Source: CAWBRT01 sp049519595 (lineage in GTDB: Bacteria; Acidobacteriota; Terriglobia; Terriglobales; Acidobacteriaceae). Taken from it: a DNA stretch of 64,000 nucleotides. A program made the translations under genes and the position numbers. Numbering within the stretch: the stretch's first letter is position 1; each line of letters begins with the position of its first letter. The stretch lies in assembly GCA_049519595.1 (NCBI GenBank), contig JBEKQP010000003.1, positions 1 to 64,000 on the forward strand. Direction: 5' to 3'. The notes under the pieces are model-generated. The model saw only the letters and a program-made list of their open reading frames with translations, was not told the DNA's origin and ran no database searches. Shown here piece by piece: positions 27,091-34,640 of the stretch.

Positions 27091-28428
27091 CTATTTCCCA
27101 TTCAGCCCCTGATTGCTGCCCAAGCCGGTTGCGAAGTCCCAGCCGGTAGCGGCGCTATGTGACCCTGCATGGCCGGAGGTAATGTCGCGGAATTCGCTGG
27201 ATTTGAGGCACTTGGTTGAAGGGCCGTTGCTGGGACAGATACTGTAGACTTCCACCAGTTCGTTGAAGCTGTCGGAGTTAAACGAGCCTGCAAGGTTTAT
27301 GATCCCGGCTAACGAAGGAGTGGCCACGCTGGTGCCGCCGACAATCCACCAACCACTGCTGCCATCGTAAGGGGTGGTGTCATAAACGAAGACGCCGGTA
27401 TTGGGGTTCGCATCGAAGGAGAAGTCCGGCGTGCCGCGTTTCGTCCCCACCTTATTCTCCACCGGATTTTGATATGCCGGCCTCGGTTCATAGAAGCTAG
27501 CGCCGCCGCCGCCGCTGCTCCAAGCCGTCTCGCTGACGAAATTGCCGGAAGAGTTGCGATTGACGGTCGTGCCGCCGGCGGAAACCACATACGGTGAGAC
27601 GCTCGGATAAAGCGTCTGGCCACCGCTATCGCCGGCAGCAGCAAAATAAACTACGTTCGGCGTTTGAAAGTATGAATCATAGGTGGTTTCGCCGGAGAAT
27701 TCACTTCCGCCCCAGCTCATGGACACCTCACCGAAGCCATTGTTTTGGGTGACGATGCTACTGGCAACGGACACGGCTTGAAACAGGTCTGCATAACTGT
27801 CCGAATTGGCTTCCACCAAGACGATTGTCGCGTTTGGCGCCATGGCGTGCGCCCATTCGATATCGAGTGCAGCTTCGAGTGCCCAACTGCCATCGGTGGC
27901 CGGTTGGGTTCCGGCGGCATACACTTGGCCGAAGCAACCAGTAGTGAGAGTTGGCGAACACGGCTGCAAGGTTGGAAGCCCGAACTGAGTGGAGAACGCG
28001 TTAATGTCATTGAAGGCAGTCGGGTAATGGTAGGCGTCCACGAGGGCGATGGTTTGTGAACCCCCGGTGTTGTTGGGAAGGTTGTGGTTGCCGCTTGTGA
28101 TCTTCCCCGTAATGGGACATCCGCTGACGAGCGGACTGGCGGTTTTATAAACGCAAGCCAGCGAGCCTGGCGTTTCTCCAACCGGAATCCGTGATCCAAG
28201 TGCCTGCTTCTTGTCAGGAAGCAACTTTTCAGGACGCGTGACGATCAGGTGATTGGTGCGCGCGCGCATCCCTATATCTTGCGCGGATTCGCGAGTAGAG
28301 TGGGGCACCTCGATTGGACGATCTTTTTCCACAGGAAATCCATGCTCGCCCGCGTTCTGAGCAGTGAGCAGGAATGGGAAGGCTAGCGCTATAACGGCGG
28401 CGACAATCGCTCTGACGCAGCGGTGCAT
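27091..28428 (-). CDS. Secreted S53 (sedolisin/kumamolisin-like) peptidase
   Basis: A 445-residue serine-carboxyl peptidase. The signal peptide is at residues 1-23. The S53 triad is visible as E185 and D189 in ALEAALDIEWAHAMAP, with S367 in GGTSVATPSLAGI; the oxyanion Asp is D267 in AAAGDSGG. A C-terminal Ca2+ site is suggested by EFRDITSG...GWDFATGLGS. The N-terminal region before the catalytic part is only about 90 residues, much shorter than the usual S53 propeptide, so activation may differ. It lies between two paralogous beta-helix genes on the same strand, and its leader matches that of the gene at 28680. Confidence 0.9.
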   Translation of the reverse strand: MHRCVRAIVAAVIALAFPFLLTAQNAGEHGFPVEKDRPIEVPHSTRESAQDIGMRARTNHLIVTRPEKLLPDKKQALGSRIPVGETPGSLACVYKTASPLVSGCPITGKITSGNHNLPNNTGGSQTIALVDAYHYPTAFNDINAFSTQFGLPTLQPCSPTLTTGCFGQVYAAGTQPATDGSWALEAALDIEWAHAMAPNATIVLVEANSDSYADLFQAVSVASSIVTQNNGFGEVSMSWGGSEFSGETTYDSYFQTPNVVYFAAAGDSGGQTLYPSVSPYVVSAGGTTVNRNSSGNFVSETAWSSGGGGASFYEPRPAYQNPVENKVGTKRGTPDFSFDANPNTGVFVYDTTPYDGSSGWWIVGGTSVATPSLAGIINLAGSFNSDSFNELVEVYSICPSNGPSTKCLKSSEFRDITSGHAGSHSAATGWDFATGLGSNQGLNGK

Positions 28429-28431
28429 GGA

Positions 28432-28592
28432 CAGTTCTCCTGATGTTCGGGACCTGGGTTATCGTCGGGCACCGGGAGAGAACTGCTGCTAGGGAACAGC
28501 CCTGGCGCACAAGTTTGGAGTAGGATGTCTGTCCTATGTTTCGGGTGTGCTTCGCCCAGAGTTTCCTTTACAAGTTTTTGTACTTAGTTCCG
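28432..28592 (-). promoter_or_regulatory. Conserved leader of the S53 peptidase gene
   Basis: The ribosome site GGAGAACTG (complement of 28432-28440) is complementary to CAGTTCTC (complement of 28478-28485), so it can pair in a hairpin with a loop of about 38 bases. Further upstream are the palindrome TAGGA-N6-TCCTA (within 28520-28537) and a conserved GAACTAAGT-type box near 28585. The same order of elements, with high identity, precedes the gene at 28680-29885. Confidence 0.6.
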
Positions 28593-28622
28593 ATGGCGCC
28601 GTGCAAGGGCCGACCGCACCAA

Positions 28623-28652
28623 TTAGAAAAGGCGCCGCATCCTCGCGGCGCC
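28623..28652 (-). terminator. Rho-independent terminator of the second beta-helix gene
   Basis: GGCGCCGC (28631-28638) and GCGGCGCC (28645-28652) form a perfect stem; read leftward it is followed by TTTTCTAATT. It lies 28 bases downstream of the leftward gene at 28680. Confidence 0.85.
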
Positions 28653-28679
28653 CTCAGGACGCGATCACCTCCCAGCGTC

Positions 28680-29885
28680 TTATTTCTGGTGGCACAGCGA
28701 TGTGCCCGTTATGTCCTGGGTGGTGTTGCAGTTGTCCTTGTGCCATGAATTAGCCGTGCCACCCGTGCCTCCACCAAGCGTGAAGTCGAGCGCGTCCGCC
28801 GTATAGTACGGAGTAGCCACTTGCGGCGGCAGATTGTTTTCGGAGGTGTTGTGGCTCAGGTTGTTCTGCGAGCTGAGTTCCGGGCCGTTTAAGAAAAAGC
28901 TGACGACATCGACCCCGAGACCCGCGGCGTTGTACTTCGTGAGGTTATTCTCCACTGTGCTTTGCTGCGTGCCGAACTCGAGTGTCTCCAAGTCGAGGGC
29001 AACTCCGGTCGACTGCACGTTGTTGCCTTTGACGGTCTCCTGATTGCCGTCGACGATGATGATGCCTGAAGACGCATTGAAGCTCTGGCTGGTTACGTCC
29101 TGGAACCCGAGAACCTGGTTGTTATCGATTTTGTCGCTGAAGCTGCCAATGGTGATGACTGCGGCAAAAGCAGAGGCTACGAAGCTGTTGTTGGAAATAT
29201 CCATGTCCTCGACTTCAAAGGTCAGCACGCCGATGAAGTTGTCTTCGATTACATTGCCGGTGACGCACAGGTTCACGTCTTTGTCAGGGCAATTGTTGTT
29301 CTTCTTCGACTTGCTCTTGCTCCTGCTGGCAGTTTGGATCTGCGGCGATACGTTGGCGAACAGCGTCGGGACGGGTCTCAGGCTGGCACCGTTGGCGAGG
29401 GCCAGGTTGTAGTTGTTCTTGATGCTTTGCAGGGAAGGCGTTATCGTGTTGGCCAAATCTGCCGGGTCGAAGTACTCCGACGGAGCAAGGACCCCGACGT
29501 CACAGCCTGAGATGACGAAATTCTTGATCGTCACTCCAGTTGCCAGCACCAGGAAGCCGACATCGCTGCCAGCGATCACCGGGGCACCGCCGTCTGTGTT
29601 CGTACAGCTCACGAACGGCTTCGCTTGTTTCGGAACGTTGGTGATCGTGATGTTCGGGGTATACACAACGTTGTTGCCGTCGTAAATGATGTCAGGGCAG
29701 ACCTCGATCGTGTCGCCAGCCACAACCACGTTATCAAGCAGGTTGGAGATTGCATCCGGGCCCGTGAATACGGCACTGGTGCCGCAGGATCCGACTATAT
29801 ATGTTGTGGCGTGAGCCGTGGACCCGAGCGAGAGTACAAACGCGAGTGCCAGGGTGCCCCGCAGAAGTCGGTTAAAGTTACTCAT
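28680..29885 (-). CDS. Secreted beta-helix-like protein, paralogue of 25953-26927
   Basis: A 401-residue exported protein with signal peptide at residues 1-27 (SLGSTAHA). Hydrophobic/Asn ladder segments (NVVYTPNITITNVP; GNVIEDNFIGVLTFEVEDMD) suggest a parallel beta-helix. A central basic, Ser/Lys-rich linker (SRSKSKSKKNNNCPDKD, about residues 190-206) interrupts it. The C-terminus GGGTGGTANSWHKDNC then LCHQK resembles the cap of the gene at 25953. The initiator ATG is preceded by AAGGAGAACTG, which can be sequestered (see 29889-30050). The function is unknown; it is probably cell-surface or secreted. Confidence 0.72.
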   Translation of the reverse strand: MSNFNRLLRGTLALAFVLSLGSTAHATTYIVGSCGTSAVFTGPDAISNLLDNVVVAGDTIEVCPDIIYDGNNVVYTPNITITNVPKQAKPFVSCTNTDGGAPVIAGSDVGFLVLATGVTIKNFVISGCDVGVLAPSEYFDPADLANTITPSLQSIKNNYNLALANGASLRPVPTLFANVSPQIQTASRSKSKSKKNNNCPDKDVNLCVTGNVIEDNFIGVLTFEVEDMDISNNSFVASAFAAVITIGSFSDKIDNNQVLGFQDVTSQSFNASSGIIIVDGNQETVKGNNVQSTGVALDLETLEFGTQQSTVENNLTKYNAAGLGVDVVSFFLNGPELSSQNNLSHNTSENNLPPQVATPYYTADALDFTLGGGTGGTANSWHKDNCNTTQDITGTSLCHQK

Positions 29886-29888
29886 CGA

Positions 29889-30050
29889 CAGTTCTCCTTG
29901 GTGGAAACCGGGTTATGGTCAAGCACCTGGGGGAGAACTGCCGGGGGGAACAGCCCGGGTGCACAGACCTGAGGTGGAGTAGGATGTCTGTCCTATGTTG
30001 CGGGTGTGCTTAGTTCAGAGTACCTTCTGGATTTTTTTGACTTAGTTCTT
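29889..30050 (-). promoter_or_regulatory. Conserved leader with a buried Shine-Dalgarno
   Basis: The ribosome site GGAGAACTG (complement of 29889-29897) pairs perfectly over 9 bases with CAGTTCTCC (complement of 29932-29940). The loop of 34 bases keeps GGTGCTTGACCATAACCCGG, which closely matches the leader at 28432. The palindrome TAGGATGTCTGTCCTA (about 29981-29996) and GAACTAAGT-type boxes (about 30010-30050) are also shared. The element looks like a common promoter plus a 5' RNA structure. Confidence 0.62.
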
Positions 30051-30112
30051 ATTAAGATAAATTGAGAGTTGCTGGTCAGAGTACATGAAAGTTGCTGGCC
30101 GGACCCGCCGCT

Positions 30113-30832
30113 CTAATCGTGAGTTGGCTGGTACACTGTCCAGCCGCGTTCGCGCGCGATCTTCTCCAGGTCTGGATTGGGATTAATGGCGAACGGGTGC
30201 GGCGTGATCTCCAGCATGGCGAGGTCATGGATGGAGTTGCCGAAGACGGCGTCCACCTCACGTCCGATCAGTTCCTGAATGGCCGTCGCCTTCAGTTCAT
30301 CGGTGGGGACTCGCAGCAGACGGTCGGTGGCGCAACAGTTTTCGATCTCCACGCAGGCGGCGATGACGCGCTCTTGGGGAATGGCGAAGCGCGGCATCGC
30401 TTCTTCAATCGCCCAGTTGTTGGTCGAGGAGACCGCCCAGACCTTACAGTCGGCGGCGGTCAACCGATGTGTGAGTTCGAGCATCTCCGGGAAGATTCGC
30501 GGCTCGATCACGGTGCGAAAGAGTTCGGATGCCAGGGCTCGAATGTCTTTCTCGGCAATGCCTTGGTGAATCGTGACCATTTCGCCGCAGATTGAAAGCT
30601 CGTCGACCGTGCCGGCCTTGTATTGCTCATAGCGTGCCAGAATCCGCTTGGCGGCATCCGCTGGAATCAGGCCGCGCTCGATCTCGTAAAAGAAAAAGTC
30701 GGCTCCAGCGTCGCCAGACCAGAGGGTTCCGTCGCAATCAAAAACAGCGTGACGCAGGTTGAGGGCTAAAACATTGTCGATAAACTTCCGGGCAGACTCG
30801 GTCAGGACGCGGGCAACCATCATCTCTCCCAA
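30113..30832 (-). CDS. HAD-family phosphatase (SerB-like)
   Basis: A HAD phosphatase of about 236 residues. The nucleophile motif is FDCDGTLWSGDAG (about 33-45), the motif II region is VWAVSSTNNWAI and the last motif is AVFGNSIHDLAMLE. The C1 cap and overall order resemble phosphoserine phosphatase-like enzymes. The start may be any of three close Met codons (30832, 30823, 30820). It is 28 bases downstream of the MobA-like gene on the same strand. The substrate is unknown. Confidence 0.85.
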   Translation of the reverse strand: MGEMMVARVLTESARKFIDNVLALNLRHAVFDCDGTLWSGDAGADFFFYEIERGLIPADAAKRILARYEQYKAGTVDELSICGEMVTIHQGIAEKDIRALASELFRTVIEPRIFPEMLELTHRLTAADCKVWAVSSTNNWAIEEAMPRFAIPQERVIAACVEIENCCATDRLLRVPTDELKATAIQELIGREVDAVFGNSIHDLAMLEITPHPFAINPNPDLEKIARERGWTVYQPTHD

Positions 30833-30860
30833 TGTCAGTGGCGGCTCGGTGCGGTGGCCG

Positions 30861-31493
30861 TCAGGCGTTCTCCACGGCGAGGCGGTCGTAGTCTTCCTGC
30901 GTGTTGATATTCATAGCAACGCGCGCATCTTCCACCGGAACATAACTAATGTGTGTTGCATTCGCGTGAAGAATATCGCGCGCGGTGGCTGTCAGTTGGG
31001 CGCGCAAAAGCACCTCGATCATCTCGCGCGCCAGTAGGATCGGATGTCCGTGGTGTTCGTCGTACTCCGGTATCACCGCCCAGAAGCTCTGATCCAGCGC
31101 TCCCAGGAACGCCGAGTAAAGATGATCCATCGTTGCAGGCTGGACGGGTGGTCGATCCACCAACGCAACAATGGCGGAATCGCGTCCGCGGCCCAGAATT
31201 TCGTGCAGGCCGACTCTGAGCGAGTTGAACTGGCCAAGCTCCGGAGCCCGGTTCTCCACCAGAAATCCGCCGATTGAGTACACAACGGGTTCCAGGTTGC
31301 GGCTGTTCGCTCCACCCACCACGATGACCATGTCGGTGTGCGGCCGCAACAACTCGATCCATGCGCCGAGCAAGGTATTGCGCAGGCCACCCGGCCGGCC
31401 GGCCGGCCACGGCAGCAGAGCTTTGTCGCGGCCCATCCTCGAAGATGCGCCTGCCGCCAGGATGATGCCGCATAGACTTGGTGAACGGGCCAT
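30861..31493 (-). CDS. MobA-like molybdenum cofactor nucleotidyltransferase
   Basis: A 210-residue NTP-transferase of the MobA/MocA family. The signature LAAGASSRMGRDKALLPW is at about residues 10-27. MocA attaches CMP to molybdopterin cofactor for xanthine dehydrogenase-type enzymes, and XdhC (next gene upstream) handles the sulfurated cofactor, so this pairing supports MocA rather than MobA. ATG 31493 (MARSPSLCG) is preferred over the frame start at 31547. No molybdoenzyme subunit is in the window. Confidence 0.87.
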   Translation of the reverse strand: MARSPSLCGIILAAGASSRMGRDKALLPWPAGRPGGLRNTLLGAWIELLRPHTDMVIVVGGANSRNLEPVVYSIGGFLVENRAPELGQFNSLRVGLHEILGRGRDSAIVALVDRPPVQPATMDHLYSAFLGALDQSFWAVIPEYDEHHGHPILLAREMIEVLLRAQLTATARDILHANATHISYVPVEDARVAMNINTQEDYDRLAVENA

Positions 31494-31580
31494 GAGCGAA
31501 CGATAACAGACGACGAAGCAGTTGTCAGTTTTTACAGCTTGTTTCAAAAACCAGAGTTTGAGGAAACGGCCAATGCTCCC

Positions 31581-31690
31581 ACAGGGATAAAGCCATCATT
31601 CTTGTTGATTTTGGACGGCGCGGCTTTCCCGCCACAACGCGCAAAAGCCTAAACTGCTCCCGCATCTGCAACAGCAGCGGATATGAGGCA
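31581..31690. repeat. Decayed REP-type element and family B fragment
   Basis: CAGGGATAAAGCC, then GATTTTGGACGGCGCGGC (31581-31634) align with the element at 10653-10724. CCCGCATCTGCAACAGCAGC then GGATATGAGG (about 31659-31688) resembles family B. Both lie in the spacer between the MobA-like and XdhC genes. Confidence 0.45.
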
Positions 31691-31715
31691 TCGGCCGAAC
31701 GCGCGCGACGCGCCA

Positions 31716-32561
31716 TCAGGGCTTGTCAGTGACCGTAGGCTGGTCGGCGCTCTTCAGCCGTTCCTGAACCGATTTGTTTTTTCCGGCGACAGGTACATTG
31801 CGGCGCACCGCGATCATCTCGGCGACGATGGCGACGCCGATCTCCTCCGGCGTGACTGCGCCGATATCGAGGCCGATAGGCGCGTGCACACGCTCGAATA
31901 GCTCGCGCTCCATGCCTGCTTTTTCCAACTCGTTATAGATGGAGAGCACTTTGCGCCGGGAACCAATCATGCCGACGTAGCGTGCGGGAGTCTTGACGGC
32001 CCATCCCAAAACACGCATGTCGTCACGGTGTCCGCGGGTGACGATGACCAGAAAGCTTGATGCCGAGGGGTGCAACGTGGCTGTGGCGGCTTCGAAATCG
32101 GCGGCGATGACTTGGCCGGCGTCGGGAAAGCGCTCGCGATTGGCAAAATTCTCCCGGTCGTCAATCACCGTGACCTCGAAGCCGGCGAGGTGCGCCAATT
32201 TGCAGAGGCTCAATGCTATGTGTCCACCGCCGAATATGAACAGCTCGGCTGGGGGAATCACCGGCTCGACAAAGACTTCCAGTGTGCCGCCGCAGACCAG
32301 CCCGGTATTGTAGCTGGGATCGTTATTCAGATCGAACGTGAGGGAACGGGGTTTTTCCTCTTGCATCACTTCCCGGGCCGCCTGCCAGACCTCGGCTTCG
32401 ACGCAGCCGCCTCCGATCGTGCCCAAAGCTGAACCATCGTCGCGCACCAACATTTTGGCAGTACGGAACGACGGAATCGAGCCGCGGACGTTGATGATTG
32501 TCGCCAGCGCGCCGCGGCGTCCCGCCTTGCGCAGGGCGACGATCTCTTCATAGATATCCAT
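31716..32561 (-). CDS. XdhC/CoxI-family molybdenum cofactor insertion protein
   Basis: A 281-residue chaperone that binds and protects the Mo cofactor and promotes its sulfuration before insertion into xanthine dehydrogenase or CO dehydrogenase-type enzymes. The XdhC/CoxI N-domain (GALATIINVRGSIP...GGGCVEAEVW) and the C-terminal Rossmann domain (IFGGGHIALSLCKLAHLAGF, about 129-148) are both present. It is upstream of the MobA-like gene on the same strand; the spacer holds a decayed REP-type repeat. The target enzyme must be encoded outside the window. Confidence 0.92.
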   Translation of the reverse strand: MDIYEEIVALRKAGRRGALATIINVRGSIPSFRTAKMLVRDDGSALGTIGGGCVEAEVWQAAREVMQEEKPRSLTFDLNNDPSYNTGLVCGGTLEVFVEPVIPPAELFIFGGGHIALSLCKLAHLAGFEVTVIDDRENFANRERFPDAGQVIAADFEAATATLHPSASSFLVIVTRGHRDDMRVLGWAVKTPARYVGMIGSRRKVLSIYNELEKAGMERELFERVHAPIGLDIGAVTPEEIGVAIVAEMIAVRRNVPVAGKNKSVQERLKSADQPTVTDKP

Positions 32562-32664
32562 TGCATGGAATTATTGCCTGAGCGGGCGACGAACACAAGC
32601 GGCTTCAGCGTCTCTGGCTGGCGCGTTGGCATCAAACAAGTGGTCCTAGTACAATAGGAGCGCC

Positions 32665-33270
32665 ATGGAAGGCATTGAAGCAAAAGGCAGTGTGGGCGGA
32701 ACTCCAGGCGGCACGGAGCGTTCGGACAATCTGGCCGGCGATCCGCAGAGCCCCCTGCGCATCGAGCGGCTTGCATTCGGCGGCAGCGCGGAACAGGAAG
32801 GCGTGGTGCTCACCACCCTGGACAGGGCCGTGAACTGGGTCCGCAAGAACTCGATTTGGCCAATGACCTTCGGCTTGGCCTGTTGTGCCATCGAGATGAT
32901 GTCGATGGGAGCATCACGTTTCGATATCGCGCGGTTTGGCGCGGAGGTCTTTCGTCCTTCGCCTCGGCAATCGGACCTGATGATCATCGCCGGGCGCGTC
33001 TCGCAGAAAATGGCGCCGGTCATCCGGCAGCTCTACCTGCAGATGCCCGAGCCTAAGTGGGTGATTTCCATGGGAGCGTGCGCCACCTCCGGCGGAGTGT
33101 TCAATAACTACGCGCTGGTGCAGGGCGTCAACCAGTGGATACCCGTGGATGTTTACGTGCCGGGCTGCCCGCCGCGTCCGGAGCAGCTGATTTACGCGAT
33201 AACTCTGCTGCAAAAGAAGATTCAGAACGAAGGTGGATCGTTCAAGCGGGCGCTGAACCTTTCCGAGTAG
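32665..33270 (+). CDS. nuoB: Orphan NADH-quinone oxidoreductase subunit B (NuoB-like)
   Basis: A 201-residue protein holding the N2 [4Fe-4S] ligands of complex I: C73 and C74 (GLACCAIE), C139 (GACATSGG) and C168 (VPGCPPRPE). The Fe-S core is standard, but a Gly/Ser-rich N-terminal extension of about 45 residues precedes it. A TTGGCA-N18-TACAAT lies just upstream, although the predicted start point would fall on the AGGAG ribosome site, so its use is uncertain. No other nuo gene is near. It is divergent from XdhC. Confidence 0.88.
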   Translation: MEGIEAKGSVGGTPGGTERSDNLAGDPQSPLRIERLAFGGSAEQEGVVLTTLDRAVNWVRKNSIWPMTFGLACCAIEMMSMGASRFDIARFGAEVFRPSPRQSDLMIIAGRVSQKMAPVIRQLYLQMPEPKWVISMGACATSGGVFNNYALVQGVNQWIPVDVYVPGCPPRPEQLIYAITLLQKKIQNEGGSFKRALNLSE

Positions 33271-33363
33271 AGTGCTGTTCTCCATCACAATATCGCAGAC
33301 TGATTCTTATCATAGCTATCACCGCGACTATCTAACAGGCTGCTGAAAAACGTTTCCTGAGGG

Positions 33364-33390
33364 CGTCATCCTGAGCGGAGCGAAGGATCT
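33364..33390 (+). repeat. GTCATCCTGAGC-type interspersed repeat
   Basis: GTCATCCTGAGCGGAGCGAA then GGATCT, 94 bases after nuoB. An inverted copy is at 11864-11889, and related arms lie at about 16795-16950. Such elements are very common in Acidobacteriota intergenic DNA. Confidence 0.6.
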
Positions 33391-33599
33391 GCTGTCTGCG
33401 CATGCTGAAAGCAAAGCCGATTCCAGAGGCACAAATCAGCGCGACCTCGGGATCACACTGATGTGAGTTGTTTCACAGCCTGCTGGCGTTCTCTATCTCT
33501 ATAAATGACAAACCCCGGCTTGAAATGCCAGGGTTCAATAGGTAAGTTAGGCCCGAGTTGGCGATGCAGTTTGTACCCGGTTGACGGAAAACGTGAGTG

Positions 33600-33798
33600 A
33601 AACCTGCGTCAGACTGTGCTCTTTCTATTTAGATCGTGCAAGATTACGAGCGTAATACGTTTCATTCTTCCGCGGTACCCAACGTAACTTGCGTGGTGCC
33701 CTGGGGGGCGATACCTTCATGCTGCACAGCGAAATTGCTGTGCACACGGGCTAGAGAGGCTGACATCTTTGGGGGAGGATGTCGGCCTTCATTTTTTT
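33600..33798 (+). ncRNA. Candidate structured noncoding RNA with terminator
   Basis: No convincing gene is seen, but hairpins are dense: ATTACG-AG-CGTAAT (about 33644-33657), GGTACC...GGTGCC (about 33675-33702), the perfect 8-bp TGCACAGC-GAAATT-GCTGTGCA (33723-33744), then the terminator GGCTGACATC / GATGTCGGCC with TTCATTTTTTT (33758-33798). It could be a small RNA or the far end of a nuoB transcript. No known RNA family is recognised, and the 5' end is undefined. Confidence 0.4.
33758..33798 (+). terminator. Rho-independent terminator
   Basis: GGCTGACATC (33758-33767) and GATGTCGGCC (33778-33787) pair with one U-G wobble, loop of 10 bases, followed by TTCA and a run of seven T. It points rightward, 490 bases after nuoB. 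Confidence 0.75.
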
Positions 33799-34133
33799 CA
33801 GCTTTCCGGTTCACCTCTTCAGCCCTCCGATTGCACGATTACTTATCAACCCGCTCAGCCTCCGCCGCAGTAACGTTCAGTTCAACGAGATCGATCATGC
33901 CGGCCTTTACGCGGTCATATTTTAGCCAGCAAGTTGTAACAGGTTCGCTGCCTCGTGATCTCGTGATATCCAACGCGTGAGTCGGGACGACCGTACGAGC
34001 GCGGTCTGGAGGCGAAAGGCCGTCAGGTGATGCGCTACCTGCGGGGTGGTATGCGCCAACTATGCACCGGCGTTGAACGAAACCCAGACGCCGTTAGTGT
34101 AAACTTATCGAGGTAAATGCCCGGTTCCGCAGC
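33799..34133. other. Gene-free stretch with a short decayed frame
   Basis: No intact gene is seen. On the minus strand a frame open for more than 50 codons ends in TAA at 33839-33841 with protein-like text (VKAGMIDLVELNVTAAEAER) but has no good start; it may be the tail of a dead gene. The rest of the stretch up to the tRNA shows nothing recognisable. Confidence 0.3.
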
Positions 34134-34210
34134 GGCCCTGTAGCTCAGATGGATAGAGCAGCGGTTTCCTAAACCGAAGGTCGGGTGTTCGACTCACCCC
34201 AGGGCTACCA
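34134..34210 (+). tRNA. tRNA-Arg (anticodon CCU)
   Basis: A cloverleaf is readable. The acceptor stem is GGCCCTG / CAGGGCT (first pair G-U), the D arm GCTC/GAGC and the T arm CACCC/GGGTG with TTCGACT. The anticodon loop TTCCTAA gives CCT, for AGG codons. The closing pair of the anticodon stem is a G-A mismatch. CCA is encoded. Confidence 0.95.
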
Positions 34211-34640
34211 TCCCAACTCATTGAAATCGCGCTAGATAACGGCAGAGGGTTCCGGGCGGCGGCGTGGTGGGGGGCACAGCTCCCGCTCCCGGCACTGTCC
34301 TTATCTATCCAGTTTTTAAATAACCTACTGCATCCATCCAGTTTCTCAACAGTTCACTGCGGTAGTGCTAGGAGCGCCTGCACTGCGTTCCGCTGGGCAG
34401 GCCGACCAAACGTTACCGTCGGTCGTTCGACGGCTTTATTAATCAGTTACCGCAGTAACTTGCGACCTCGGGCAGAAGATCCTATGTTGAGGAGCGAACT
34501 TGCTCCTTCAGAATTTGGCAGGGTGCATTGGGGCCCTTCGGTGCATTTCAATTTCTCTGCCACGGATCACTGGCGACGATCCCGGCCGGTACATTGTGTT
34601 GCCGATCGGGTGGGTGCATCTGGGATAAGAGAGGGCTGAA
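34211..34640. other. Gene-free region between tRNA-Arg and the GGDEF/EAL gene
   Basis: No gene is seen. It contains a direct repeat ATCCAGTTT (about 34307 and 34339), a CCGTCG-GTCGTT-CGACGG hairpin followed by CTTTATT (about 34418-34442) that could end the tRNA transcript, and AGGAGC-GAACTT-GCTCCT near 34490-34508. No integrase or duplicated tRNA end was found. Confidence 0.4.

Noticed and set aside
32626..32655. TTGGCA-N18-TACAAT as a definite nuoB promoter
   Set aside because: The transcript would start inside or after the AGGAG ribosome site, so the match may be accidental; it is mentioned only in the nuoB entry.
33636..33980. Rightward 114-codon frame near 33.7 kb
   Set aside because: Composition is not protein-like, it runs through strong hairpins and a terminator, and no ribosome site is present.
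34211..34640. Integrated element at tRNA-Arg
   Set aside because: No integrase, no duplicated tRNA 3' end and no phage-like genes are seen.
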